A stretch of DNA of 40,736 nucleotides from JASFHF01 sp050123335 (GTDB lineage: Bacteria; Pseudomonadota; Gammaproteobacteria; UBA12402). Below are positions 31,398 to 39,911 of this stretch, one piece after another. The stretch covers positions 1 through 40,736 of the forward strand of contig JASFHH010000013.1 of NCBI GenBank assembly GCA_050123335.1, in the 5' to 3' direction. Within the stretch, counting starts at the first letter, position 1, and the number at the start of each line of letters is the position of its first letter. Made by a program: the position numbers and the translations under genes. The notes beneath the pieces are model-generated. The model did not search any database, was not told the origin of the DNA, and worked only from the letters and a program-made list of their open reading frames with translations.

Positions 31398-32033
31398 ATG
31401 AATTTTAATCAACAATATTTGCAAGCGATGGGAGTTGAGGTGTGGCAGGAGCGTAAGGCTATGGATAATACGGTTTCTACGAATGATGATGTGTGGTGTG
31501 AGTTGCAGGAGCAGGTAAAGAAATGTGCTTTGTGTGGTTTGGAAAAAACCCGGACGCAGACGGTGTTTGGTGTGGGTAACCAACAAGCTGATTTATTGGT
31601 GATTGGGGAAGCTCCTGGGGCAAATGAAGATAAGCAAGGCGAGCCGTTTGTGGGTCGTGCAGGCATGCTTTTGAATGCGATGCTGCATGCGATTGGTTTG
31701 GATCGCAAAGATATTTATATCGCTAATATTTTAAAGTGTCGGCCGCCAAATAATCGCGATCCTTTGCCGCGTGAAGTGGAGTTATGTACGCCATATTTGA
31801 AAAAACAAATTGAGCTGCTTAAACCTAAGCTTATTGTAACCGTAGGAAGAATTGCCGCGCAGTTTTTGTTAAATACTGATGAGTCAATGGGCAGATTGCG
31901 TGGTAAAGTTTTTGAGTATGAAGGTATTCCGGTAATTGCAACTTACCATCCAGCGTATTTGTTGCGTTCACCACGTGGAAAAGCAAAATCATATCAGGAT
32001 TTTTTGCGGGTTAAGGAATTGTTAGGTTCATGA
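31398..32033 (+). CDS. Family 4 uracil-DNA glycosylase, 211 aa
   Basis: The enzyme removes uracil from DNA in base excision repair. CALCGLEKTRTQTVFGVG gives the first two Fe-S cysteines (CxxC). GEAPGANEDKQGEPFVGRAG is motif A, NILKCRPPNNRDP carries the third Cys, and a Cys in ELCTPYL the fourth. ATYHPAYLLRSP is the C-terminal active-site loop. This fits the [4Fe-4S] family 4. I chose ATG 31398 because MNFNQQYLQAMGVEVW matches the short N-terminal leader of relatives; an extended frame from 31335 reads through the hairpin arm. The stop overlaps the tsaD start. Confidence 0.9.
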   Translation: MNFNQQYLQAMGVEVWQERKAMDNTVSTNDDVWCELQEQVKKCALCGLEKTRTQTVFGVGNQQADLLVIGEAPGANEDKQGEPFVGRAGMLLNAMLHAIGLDRKDIYIANILKCRPPNNRDPLPREVELCTPYLKKQIELLKPKLIVTVGRIAAQFLLNTDESMGRLRGKVFEYEGIPVIATYHPAYLLRSPRGKAKSYQDFLRVKELLGS

Positions 32034-33025
32034 AGGTGCTTGGTATTGAAACATCGTGCGATGAAACCGGAGCCGCGATTTATGATTCTGAGCAAGGTTT
32101 GTTGGCAAATGTAATTTATAGCCAAATTCCGATTCATGAAAAATATGGCGGTGTGGTGCCGGAGTTGGCTTCGCGCGATCATATTCGTAAACTTTTACCT
32201 TTGATTGATAAAGTTCTGCATGATGCAAATTTAACTAAAAGTCAAATTGATGGAATTGCATATACATCAACTCCTGGGTTGATTGGTGCATTATTAGTTG
32301 GTGCAGCAGTAGGAAAAAGTTTAGGTTTTGCTTTAAATATTCCAACGATTGCAGTGCATCATATGGAAGCACATTTACTCGCGCCAATGTTAGAAGATAA
32401 TAAACCGGAATTTCCGTTTGTAGCATTATTAGTTTCTGGTGGGCATTCCATGTTGGTGGAGGTTAATGGATTTGGGCAGTATAGTTTGCTGGGTGAAACT
32501 TTAGATGATGCAGCAGGAGAAGCATTTGATAAGGCAGCAAAATTATTGGGTCTGCCATATCCTGGGGGTCCAGCATTGGCAAAATTAGCAGAGCAGGGAA
32601 ATCCAAAGCGTTTTCATTTTCCTCGACCGATGACAGATCGGCCCGGATTAGATTTTAGTTTTAGTGGTTTAAAAACTTTTACCTTTAATACTTTTCGTGA
32701 TGAAGGAGATGATCCGCAAACTAAAGCGGATATCGCGTGTGCATTTCAGGAAGCGGTGGTTGATACGATTGTAATTAAATGTCGTCGCGCGTTAGAACAA
32801 ACTAATTTATCCAGGTTGGTTATTGCTGGCGGTGTCAGTGCAAATCTTTTATTGCGCCAAAAGTTAAAACAAATGGCAAAAAAACATCACGCAGAAGTGT
32901 TTTATCCTCGTTTTGCGTTTTGTACTGATAATGCTGCAATGATAGCATATGCTGGTTGTTTGCATTTGTTAAACGGCGAGCATGATGGCATGGAAATTTT
33001 GGCGCAAGCTAGAACGCCGCTTTAA
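32030..33025 (+). CDS. tsaD: TsaD, tRNA threonylcarbamoyladenosine transferase subunit, 331 aa
   Basis: TsaD (formerly Gcp/YgjD) transfers the threonylcarbamoyl group to A37 of ANN-decoding tRNAs, working with TsaB, TsaC and TsaE. The start MKVLGIETSCDETGAAIYD is diagnostic. VHHMEAHLLAP holds the metal-binding HxxxH, LVSGGHSMLV and GETLDDAAGEAFDKAAKLLGL form the nucleotide pocket, and FSGLKT and AGGVSANLLLR follow in order. Length is typical. The ATG overlaps the udg stop by 4 bases (ATGA), indicating coupled translation. The gene is essential in most bacteria. Confidence 0.97.
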   Translation: MKVLGIETSCDETGAAIYDSEQGLLANVIYSQIPIHEKYGGVVPELASRDHIRKLLPLIDKVLHDANLTKSQIDGIAYTSTPGLIGALLVGAAVGKSLGFALNIPTIAVHHMEAHLLAPMLEDNKPEFPFVALLVSGGHSMLVEVNGFGQYSLLGETLDDAAGEAFDKAAKLLGLPYPGGPALAKLAEQGNPKRFHFPRPMTDRPGLDFSFSGLKTFTFNTFRDEGDDPQTKADIACAFQEAVVDTIVIKCRRALEQTNLSRLVIAGGVSANLLLRQKLKQMAKKHHAEVFYPRFAFCTDNAAMIAYAGCLHLLNGEHDGMEILAQARTPL

Positions 33026-33137
33026 ATTTTTGTTAAAAATCAAATAAAATTATCGTATTGTACCGTATGTTATGTTACATTCCGCTGCGGGCAAAATTTT
33101 AATAACAAAATGTCAACTTTATTTGGGGGTTAATAAA

Positions 33138-33557
33138 ATGCAAGAAAAATATAAGATGATCATCGGGTTTGCTAAAGAGGTTTGTTATCTTAATGGTTTA
33201 AGTAAATATACAAATGAAAACAATAAATGTAATATTGCATCGATTACAATTGATTGTTTTAATGTCGAAGATGGTGTCGAAAAAGTTGTAATGCAAATAA
33301 AGGATAAGGAAGATAAAATAGTTAAATATAAACCTAAAAGTTGGGAGGATCTTGAAGATATATTTCAAGGTGTAATATCGAAGTATATTTTTCTAAAAAA
33401 GATTTTCGAAGATATGATGAAGGACTGCAAATACTTTTATAAAAATTCACCTAGCTTATTTCGAGTTAAAGATAAAGTTAAAAAGACAGATAGAAAAGTA
33501 CTTAATGATGTTTTTCAGGGTAATGAAAGTTATTCCAAAGATTATATATATTTGTAA
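33138..33557 (+). CDS. Unrecognised small protein, 139 aa
   Basis: I recognise no family. It is soluble, very Lys-rich and AT-rich, with a mixed first half (SITIDCFNVEDGVEKVVMQI) and a helical second half (DIFQGVISKYIFLKKIFEDMMKDCK). GGGGG at 33125-33129 gives a good ribosome binding site for ATG 33138. A longer frame beginning at 33072 has none. It sits between tsaD and a decayed antitoxin, and it lacks the Gp49/HigB pattern expected of a partner toxin. A terminator-like hairpin follows its stop. Confidence 0.6.
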   Translation: MQEKYKMIIGFAKEVCYLNGLSKYTNENNKCNIASITIDCFNVEDGVEKVVMQIKDKEDKIVKYKPKSWEDLEDIFQGVISKYIFLKKIFEDMMKDCKYFYKNSPSLFRVKDKVKKTDRKVLNDVFQGNESYSKDYIYL

Positions 33558-33561
33558 AGGC

Positions 33562-33584
33562 ACAGATTTGCAAAAATCTGTTTT
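33562..33584 (+). terminator. Terminator-like hairpin after the orphan small gene
   Basis: ACAGATTT (33562-33569) and AAATCTGT (33574-33581) form a perfect 8-bp stem with a GCAA loop, followed by TTTTA. The stem has few G-C pairs, so it may be weak. Confidence 0.45.
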
Positions 33585-33586
33585 AT

Positions 33587-33930
33587 ATGTTGGCAAATAT
33601 GCCAGATTTAGCATATAACAAAATAAGGGTTTGCTGAAAGCAGAGCTCGCTCGACAAATAAGCAATATCATTAAAAAAAGAAAATTAAAACAAAAAGATG
33701 CTGCTAATTTATTGGGTATTGATCAGCCTAAAATTTCTGCATTATCATGTGGCAAATTATCAGGATTTTCTGTCGAAAGGTTATTACGTTTTTTGGTTAT
33801 TTTGAATTATGATATATTTATTACTATAAAACCGCATGACAAAAAAATTGCTAAAAAATCTTTTGCTAAGCATATTCATGTTGTGCATGATTTGGAACTA
33901 GCCGGAAGCGAACGTGCTATGGAAAGTTGA
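33587..33930 (+). pseudogene. Decayed HigA-type antitoxin, frameshifted near its N-terminus
   Basis: From 33631 the frame reads LLKAELARQISNIIKKRKLKQ, KDAANLLGIDQPKISALSCG and GFSVERLLRFLVILNYDIFI, the same XRE/HTH_37 antitoxin pattern as the gene at 9235-9597. The preceding family motif (D-L-x-Y...R) is found in another frame: NMPDLAYNKIRV, from an ATG at 33587. The two join if one T is restored in the T-run at 33630-33632. No toxin gene lies upstream. A short product from TTG 33631 is possible, but it would lack the N-terminus and has no ribosome binding site. The end overlaps the convergent adaptor gene by 14 bases. Confidence 0.65.
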
Positions 33931-34969
33931 TAATTTTGACGTTATCACCATCTTTGACTTTGTTTTGTCCGATAACAATTACAATGTCTTTTTTAGAAAG
34001 ACCAGATAGTATTTCAATGTTGCCATTTTTTAAATCACCTACTTTTACCGCAATGGATTTGGCTCGATGATTAACAACTTTAAAAATGGTTGCTGTATCT
34101 AATGTTCTAATTAAGCTTTGTTCTGGTATTAATATAACTGGTCGTGCTGTGTCCAACGTTTGTATAACGGTTACAAATAATCCAGGAGCTAAAGTATTAT
34201 GCTGGTTTGGTACAGTTGCTTGTAAGGCAATAGTATGTGTTTGGTCGTCTATGCTTGGCGCAATAAAACTTACTTTACCGTAAAAAACTTTTTTTGGTAA
34301 TGAAGCAGCAGTAATTGTTATTTGCTGACCAAGTTTAATTTGAGATAAATATTGTTCTGGCAATGAATATTCGGCTTTTAATTGTTTGCGATTCACTAAT
34401 TCAACTATCTTTTGGCCGGATTGAATATAATCACCCACATTAATAATACGTTTTCCTAAATAACCAGTAAATGGTGCGCGTATGGTTTTTTTATTTAATG
34501 CATCTTGAGCTTCTTGTTGTAAAGCTAATTTATTTTGCATGTTAGCATAAAGTGAATCTACATCTTGTTTGGCAAAATAACCTTTTTGTTGTAATTTTAA
34601 TGCTCTTGTATATTTTGCTTTAGCAGCAAAATATACTGCTTTTGCTGATAGTAAATCTGCTTTGGTTCTAATATCATTAAGAGTTAATAAAATATCACCT
34701 TGGTGTACGTATTGACCGCTTTCAAAAAACACTTGTGTAATATAGCCATCAGTTTTAGAACGAACGCTGGTTTGTTCGGGTGCAATTAATGTACCAACCG
34801 CGTTTACTGTAACTGGTGTATTAATTGTTTTTACTGGTATGGCTTTTACTAATACTGTTGGTTTGATGTTGTTTTTGTGTTTGGTGCGATGCGTATGCAA
34901 GATAATTGTGCTTATCGTCAGCACAACAAGTAAAATTAAAATTATTATGAATAGTTTTTTTCTTTTCAT
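33917..34969 (-). CDS. RND efflux periplasmic adaptor (membrane fusion protein), 350 aa
   Basis: An N-terminal membrane anchor (residues ~5-25) is followed by the adaptor fold: a barrel-sandwich half with VRSKTDGYITQVFFESGQYVHQGD (~68-91), a helical hairpin (~95-150), the second half KKTIRAPFTGYLGKRIINVGDYIQSGQ, then the beta-barrel and membrane-proximal domains. The family links an inner-membrane RND pump to an outer-membrane channel. It is encoded 4 bases after the pump gene, on the same strand and in the less usual order pump first, adaptor second as read 5' to 3' on the - strand. No outer-membrane factor is nearby, so a TolC-type channel must come from elsewhere. Confidence 0.92.
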   Translation of the reverse strand: MKRKKLFIIILILLVVLTISTIILHTHRTKHKNNIKPTVLVKAIPVKTINTPVTVNAVGTLIAPEQTSVRSKTDGYITQVFFESGQYVHQGDILLTLNDIRTKADLLSAKAVYFAAKAKYTRALKLQQKGYFAKQDVDSLYANMQNKLALQQEAQDALNKKTIRAPFTGYLGKRIINVGDYIQSGQKIVELVNRKQLKAEYSLPEQYLSQIKLGQQITITAASLPKKVFYGKVSFIAPSIDDQTHTIALQATVPNQHNTLAPGLFVTVIQTLDTARPVILIPEQSLIRTLDTATIFKVVNHRAKSIAVKVGDLKNGNIEILSGLSKKDIVIVIGQNKVKDGDNVKIINFP

Positions 34970-34973
34970 ATAA

Positions 34974-37900
34974 TTAACCTTCAGGATGTTTTATGCGTTT
35001 AAATTTTGCAAGATAAGTATAAGCCACTGGTGTTAACACCAACGAAAAAAATGTTCCAAATAATAATCCGCCGACAATTACTTGGCCAATTTGAGCTCTA
35101 CCAGTTGCGCCAAAACCAGTAGCGAATAATAATGGTAATGCTCCAAAAATCATAGCGCCAGTTGTCATTAAAATGGGCCTTAATCTAATTGATGCTGCCA
35201 TTATTACCGCATCTTTAATGTTAATATTTTCTTGTTGTTCACGAATTTTATTGGCAAATTGAGTAATTAAAATACCATGTTTTGCAACCAAGCCAACTAG
35301 CGTAATCAAGCTGATATCGGTATACAAATTCATAGAACCACCAAATAGTTTTAAAAATATTAATCCGCCAATAACTGATAATGGCACAGTTAATAATATA
35401 ATAAACGGGTCAATAAAGCTTCCAAATTGAGCGGACAGCACAAGATAAATAAAGATAATACCCAGCAGTAAAATTAAATTCATGCTGTTTCCGGTTTCTA
35501 AAAGATGTTTGGCTTTTCCGTCAAATGCATATTTGGTTCCTGGTGGCAGCCATGTGGATAAGTTTTTTTGTAAGTAACGCACAACTTCACTTAATTGATA
35601 TCCAGATTTTAATTGTGCAGAGATCATAGCTGCATGTAAGCGATCATAGTGATTAAGTTGTTGCTGTGCAAGCACCGATTGTAAAGATACTAAGTTTTTT
35701 AATGGTACCATGCCGCCAAATGCATTTTTTAAATAAAAACTATTAATAATTGATAGACCATCTTTAATGCTATTATTAGCTTGAGCTATAACTTTATAGC
35801 TTTGTCCTCCCATTAAGAAATTAGTGATATTTGCGCTTCCTAGTAATACAGAAATAGTGTCGTCAACATTTTTTGCATTGATGCCCATATTTTCTGCAAT
35901 ATCACGATTGAATTTTACATTGTATTGTTGGCTATCAAATTTCATATCTGTATCAATTAATTGAAGTCCTTTGTATGATTTTAATTTTGTCATAACATTT
36001 TGTGTAATTTTATACAAGTCACGATAGTTTGCGGAAGTCATGATATAAAATTCTAAATCATGTTGACTGAAATTGTATCCCATTACTGAGAAATAGCCAT
36101 TAAATCCAGGAGTTTTATTAGTGGCGCTATTAATTAGCATTTTACGGATTTGTGCTGCAGTTAGATTTCGTTTGTCATATGGTTTCAAACGTAATACGAT
36201 TTCACCAGTATTATCATAAGCGAAGCTCACCATGTCTGCTATTCCAGGATTTTGTGAAGCTATATTTTCTAATTGTTTAGTAAAATTAAAAGTGTAAGCA
36301 GAATTAGAACCTGTTGGGGTTGTTAAACCTCCTCGTATAATCCCTGAATCCTCACTAGGAATAAATTGTTTAGGAATTTTAAAATAAACAAAAATGCCTG
36401 CGCCAATAACGCACAAACAAATTAACATGATTACCCAGCGGAAAGACAAACAACGATGCAAAAATTTCGCGTAATGTGTTTTAAGCCAATCAAAGGTCAT
36501 ATCAAGAAATTTGAGATAACGGTTGGTTTCTCGTTGTTTTAAAAGTTTAGCACACATCATTGGTGATAATGTTAAAGCAACAAAGCCAGAAACTAAAACA
36601 GCGCCGGCTAAAGTAAACGCAAATTCGCGGGTAATTAAAGCCGCTTTGCTGTGTAAAAAACCTATAGGAGCGTAAACACCAACTAATGTTAATGTCATTG
36701 CAATAATAGGGAATGTTATTTCTGCAACTCCTTTTTTCGCTGCTAAATAAGGAGTGAGGCGGTTTTCAATGTGCCGATGAATATTTTCCATTACCACGAT
36801 TGAGTCATCAACGATTAAACCGATTGATAAAACTATAGCTAATAAAGTTAACATGTTAATGGAAAATCCGAAGATTGAAATAAAACAAAATGCACCAAAA
36901 ATACAAATAGGAATAGTAACAACAGGTATAAATACCGCTCTAAATGAGCCTAAAAATAGAAAAATAATGCTTACTACACAAATGATGGCTAATAGTATTG
37001 AAAAATAAACTTCGTACACTGATTGTTTATAGAAATTAGAAATATCAAGCGCGTAATATGCTTGCATGCCTGGCGGAAATTGGGCTTGCAGTAATGGTAA
37101 TTGTTGTCTGATTGCTTTTGCAACTGTAATAGGGTTGGCGCCTGATTCTAAGCATATATCCATGCCAATCGCTGGTTGACCGTTAAAGCGCGCATAATAA
37201 GGATCGGATTCCGAACCTAGTTTAGCTATTCCAATATCGCGCAGACGTACTATTTTTCCATCTTTTGCAGTAATGACTAAATTATTGAATTCATTTGCAG
37301 TGTGAAGTTCAGTAGTTTCATTTATGGGGAAATTCATGGTTGTACTTTTAAATTCTCCGCCAGGCATTTGGATGTTATTATTTTCCAAAGTTTGCCTAAT
37401 ATCTTCGACGGTAATTTTATGTGCTGCCATTTTTGCAGCATCTAGCCAAATACGCATAGCATACCGATTAGCACCCCATATATAAATATCACCTACACCG
37501 GAAATTTCCTGAATTTTATCTTTGACATATCGCTCGACATAATCACGTAACTGAATTGTTGTCATGTTGGGATCAACTAATGCTATGTCCAGTAAAAAAG
37601 AATCATGTGATCTGTTTGAAACTATTGGTGGTTCAATATCATCGGGCAATTTGCTTCTTACTGAAGATATTTTTTCTCTGACTTCACTAGCTTTTTCTGA
37701 AAAATCTACCCCAGGTAAAAACTTTATGGTAACTGTTCCTGAGCCTTGCTGCGCAGATGAGGTTAATGTATCTATACCAGAAATAGTGCTTAATGCTTCT
37801 TCAATTGGTGTGTTTACATTTTCTTCAATTAATTTTGCTCCGGCGCCGGAATAGTTGGTATCAACTTGGATAGTATGAGTGGGAACATTTGGAAAATATC

Positions 37901-38012
37901 TGGTTTCCAAATTAACATAAGATAATATACCAAATAAAATAATGATCAGACTTAATACAATTGCGAAAACCGGTTTGTCGATCAAGGTTTCAATTAATTT
38001 CATGGGCTTCAC
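34974..38012 (-). CDS. RND multidrug efflux transporter (HAE1-like), 1012 aa
   Basis: This is a proton-driven inner-membrane pump of the AcrB/MexB superfamily. It has the first helix (~12-30), a large periplasmic loop (FPNVPTHTIQVDTNYSGAGA near 40-60), helices 2-6 with the relay Asp pair in GLIVDDSIVVMENI, a second periplasmic loop (~560-860) and helices 8-12 (LTLVGLVAKHGILI, LTPVAYTYL). Internal duplication is evident. The sequence departs from AcrB in the drug pocket, so substrates cannot be named. It begins just 5 bases downstream of map, on the same strand, without a strong promoter of its own, so read-through from map is possible. Confidence 0.94.
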   Translation of the reverse strand: MKPMKLIETLIDKPVFAIVLSLIIILFGILSYVNLETRYFPNVPTHTIQVDTNYSGAGAKLIEENVNTPIEEALSTISGIDTLTSSAQQGSGTVTIKFLPGVDFSEKASEVREKISSVRSKLPDDIEPPIVSNRSHDSFLLDIALVDPNMTTIQLRDYVERYVKDKIQEISGVGDIYIWGANRYAMRIWLDAAKMAAHKITVEDIRQTLENNNIQMPGGEFKSTTMNFPINETTELHTANEFNNLVITAKDGKIVRLRDIGIAKLGSESDPYYARFNGQPAIGMDICLESGANPITVAKAIRQQLPLLQAQFPPGMQAYYALDISNFYKQSVYEVYFSILLAIICVVSIIFLFLGSFRAVFIPVVTIPICIFGAFCFISIFGFSINMLTLLAIVLSIGLIVDDSIVVMENIHRHIENRLTPYLAAKKGVAEITFPIIAMTLTLVGVYAPIGFLHSKAALITREFAFTLAGAVLVSGFVALTLSPMMCAKLLKQRETNRYLKFLDMTFDWLKTHYAKFLHRCLSFRWVIMLICLCVIGAGIFVYFKIPKQFIPSEDSGIIRGGLTTPTGSNSAYTFNFTKQLENIASQNPGIADMVSFAYDNTGEIVLRLKPYDKRNLTAAQIRKMLINSATNKTPGFNGYFSVMGYNFSQHDLEFYIMTSANYRDLYKITQNVMTKLKSYKGLQLIDTDMKFDSQQYNVKFNRDIAENMGINAKNVDDTISVLLGSANITNFLMGGQSYKVIAQANNSIKDGLSIINSFYLKNAFGGMVPLKNLVSLQSVLAQQQLNHYDRLHAAMISAQLKSGYQLSEVVRYLQKNLSTWLPPGTKYAFDGKAKHLLETGNSMNLILLLGIIFIYLVLSAQFGSFIDPFIILLTVPLSVIGGLIFLKLFGGSMNLYTDISLITLVGLVAKHGILITQFANKIREQQENINIKDAVIMAASIRLRPILMTTGAMIFGALPLLFATGFGATGRAQIGQVIVGGLLFGTFFSLVLTPVAYTYLAKFKRIKHPEG

Positions 38013-38017
38013 GTTAA

Positions 38018-38770
38018 TTATATTTTTGTTAAAATTTCATGGCCGCTTTGAGTCACTAAAACAGTATGTTCCCACTGAGCTGAAAGGCTATGATCTTTGG
38101 TAACTGCAGTCCAGTTGTTGGATAACATTTTGGTATGCCGTTTGCCGGCGTTGATCATTGGCTCAATGGTGAAAACCATACCGGCTTGTATTATTTCGCC
38201 GGATCCTTTGGTACCGTAGTGCAGTACACTAGGTTCTTCATGAAAGCCTTTGCCAATACCGTGACCGCAATATTCACGTACTACTGAGAAATGATTTTTT
38301 TCTGCGTGTTCCTGGATTACCGCGCCAATATCGCCGAAATGGGTGCCAGGTTTGACTACTTCTATACCGAGCATTAAGCATTCTTTGGTTGTTTCAACCA
38401 ATCGTTTCGCAAGAATTGATGGTTGGCCAACATAAAACATTTTGCTGGTATCACCGTGGTATCCATCTTTAATGACAGTGATGTCGACATTAATGATATC
38501 CCCATTTTTCAATTTCTTAGGTCCGGGAATACCATGACAAACTTGATGGTTAACCGAGGTGCAGATACTTTTTGGGTAGCCGCGATAACCGAGAGGGGCT
38601 GGGATAGCGTGTTGTGCTTCGACAATATAATCATGGCAAATCTTGTCTAATTTTTCGGTGGTAACTCCAGGCTTAATGTAAGGTTCAATCATGACAAGAA
38701 CCTCGGCGGCTAGTTTTGAAGCGATGCGGATTTTTTCGATTTCTTCAGTTGTTTTGATGATTATGGTCAT
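38018..38770 (-). CDS. map: Methionine aminopeptidase type I, 250 aa
   Basis: The enzyme removes N-terminal methionine from new proteins. MTIIIKTTEEIEKIRIASKLAAEV aligns with the start of E. coli Map. Metal ligands and catalytic His are in KLKNGDIINVDITVIKDGYHGDTSKMF (Asp pair and His), YCGHGIGKGFHEEP (His) and VFTIEPMIN (Glu), with a final Glu in QWEHTVLV. Length matches the family. ATG 38770 is preferred because the protein alignment begins there; an alternative ATG at 38779 also has AGGA upstream, and a frame extending to 38836 runs into the rpsB leader. It diverges from rpsB, and the two promoters overlap. Confidence 0.95.
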   Translation of the reverse strand: MTIIIKTTEEIEKIRIASKLAAEVLVMIEPYIKPGVTTEKLDKICHDYIVEAQHAIPAPLGYRGYPKSICTSVNHQVCHGIPGPKKLKNGDIINVDITVIKDGYHGDTSKMFYVGQPSILAKRLVETTKECLMLGIEVVKPGTHFGDIGAVIQEHAEKNHFSVVREYCGHGIGKGFHEEPSVLHYGTKGSGEIIQAGMVFTIEPMINAGKRHTKMLSNNWTAVTKDHSLSAQWEHTVLVTQSGHEILTKI

Positions 38771-38778
38771 AATTGGCA

Positions 38779-38807
38779 TTGTCCTATAAATTAAAGTATG
38801 GTATAAG
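38779..38807 (+). promoter_or_regulatory. Extended -10 promoter of rpsB-tsf
   Basis: TTGTCC (38779-38784) and TATAAG (38802-38807) are 17 bases apart, and TG at 38799-38800 gives an extended -10. Transcription would start near 38813, leaving a leader of about 110 bases. The -35 overlaps the ribosome binding region of divergent map. Confidence 0.6.
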
Positions 38808-38833
38808 TCTTTGTTGCATTTAGCAATAGAAAA

Positions 38834-38885
38834 CACCCATATTGTTGCATTGTCAGGGTGCTGCCCGATAGGGTCAGTTTGGCAG
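38834..38885 (+). promoter_or_regulatory. Candidate structured rpsB leader (S2 autoregulation)
   Basis: In the leader CACCC (38834-38838) pairs with GGGTG (38856-38860). This is followed by CTGCCC-GATA-GGGTCAG (38861-38877), and a competing pairing exists between CTGCC (38861-38865) and GGCAG (38881-38885). Gammaproteobacterial rpsB leaders are known to fold into conserved hairpins through which S2 represses its own translation; this assignment rests on position and pairing only. Confidence 0.45.
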
Positions 38886-38924
38886 TGAGATATGGGGAAG
38901 ATTAAAACCCAAGAGGAGAAAACT

Positions 38925-39911
38925 ATGTCTACTTTGGCTGTGCGCGATTTATTTAAAGCGGGTATTCATTTTGGCCATCAAACCCGCTGTTGGAATCCTA
39001 AGATGGCACCGTATATTTTTGGATCTCGAGATAAAATTCATATTATTAATTTAGATAAAACTTTACCTTTATTACAGGAAGCTTTGAACTTTATTGGTAA
39101 AGTTGCAGCCAAAAAAGGCAAAATTTTGTTTGTTGGTACAAAATTAGCAGCGCGTGATGTGATAAAAGACGTAGCTGAACGATGCCATATGCCTTATGTT
39201 AATCATCGTTGGCTTGGCGGTATGTTAACTAACTATAAAACTGTGCGTCATTCGATTAAACGTTTGCAAGCACTTGAGAAGCAATTTGCAGAGCAAGCTT
39301 TTGGTAATTTGACCAAAAAAGAAATTTTACATTTAACTCGCGAGAAAGATAAATTAGAACTAAATCTTGGTGGAATTAAACAAATGGGTGGTTTGCCGGA
39401 TGCATTATTTATCATTGATACTGGTTGTGAAAGTATCGCGATTAAAGAAGCAAACAAATTGAAAATACCAGTGATTGGAGTGGTTGATACTAATAATGAT
39501 CCGGAAAGTGTTGATTATCTTATTCCTGGCAATGATGATGCGGCTCGCGCAATCGAATTTTATCTTAATGCAATTGCGGATAGTATTTTGCATGCGCAAA
39601 CTATGATGGGTATTGATTTATCTGCTGGTAAAGCTGAAGATGAATTTGTAGAAGTAGCAGCAGGAGAAATAGAGGAAGAGGTTGTAGAGAAAAAACCAAA
39701 GCCAAAATCAAAACCGAAGAAGCCGTTGCCAAAGAAAGAAGCTGCAGAAAAACCAAAATCTGTAACTTCGGTGCCAAAAAAGGAAGTGTCAGAAAAACCA
39801 AAACAAAAAAAACCGTCTTCGAAGAAAGAAGCTGCAGAAAAACCAAAATCAAAAAAGCCAGCAGCTAAAATTACTAAAAAAACTACAAAAAAGAAAGAGG
39901 GGGAGAAATGA
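38925..39911 (+). CDS. rpsB: 30S ribosomal protein S2 with a long repetitive basic tail, 328 aa
   Basis: The S2 body fills residues 1 to about 245 (VRDLFKAGIHFGHQTRCWNPKM, VNHRWLGGMLTN, GGLPDALFIIDT, GNDDAARAIEFYLN). E. coli S2 ends at 241. Here an acidic spacer (EDEFVEVAAGEIEEEVVE) leads to ~75 further residues of Lys, Pro, Ala and Glu, with three 15-residue repeats starting KKEAAEKPKS, KKEVSEKPKQ and KKEAAEKPKS. The DNA period is exactly 45 bases (39731, 39776, 39821). The ATG at 38925 follows AAGAGGAG; a frame from 38892 (MGKIKTQEEKT) only reads the leader. The stop overlaps the tsf start (ATGA). Confidence 0.95.
   Translation: MSTLAVRDLFKAGIHFGHQTRCWNPKMAPYIFGSRDKIHIINLDKTLPLLQEALNFIGKVAAKKGKILFVGTKLAARDVIKDVAERCHMPYVNHRWLGGMLTNYKTVRHSIKRLQALEKQFAEQAFGNLTKKEILHLTREKDKLELNLGGIKQMGGLPDALFIIDTGCESIAIKEANKLKIPVIGVVDTNNDPESVDYLIPGNDDAARAIEFYLNAIADSILHAQTMMGIDLSAGKAEDEFVEVAAGEIEEEVVEKKPKPKSKPKKPLPKKEAAEKPKSVTSVPKKEVSEKPKQKKPSSKKEAAEKPKSKKPAAKITKKTTKKKEGEK

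Noticed and set aside
33138..33557. Toxin partner for the decayed antitoxin
   Set aside because: It has none of the Gp49/HigB motifs seen at 8877-9208, and a terminator-like hairpin separates it from the antitoxin.
38892..38924. Upstream rpsB start giving MGKIKTQEEKT
   Set aside because: Those codons cover the ribosome binding site AAGAGGAG; ATG 38925 gives the canonical S2 start.
39731..39850. CRISPR-like array
   Set aside because: The 45-base periodic repeats lie inside the rpsB reading frame and encode its tail; there are no unique spacers.
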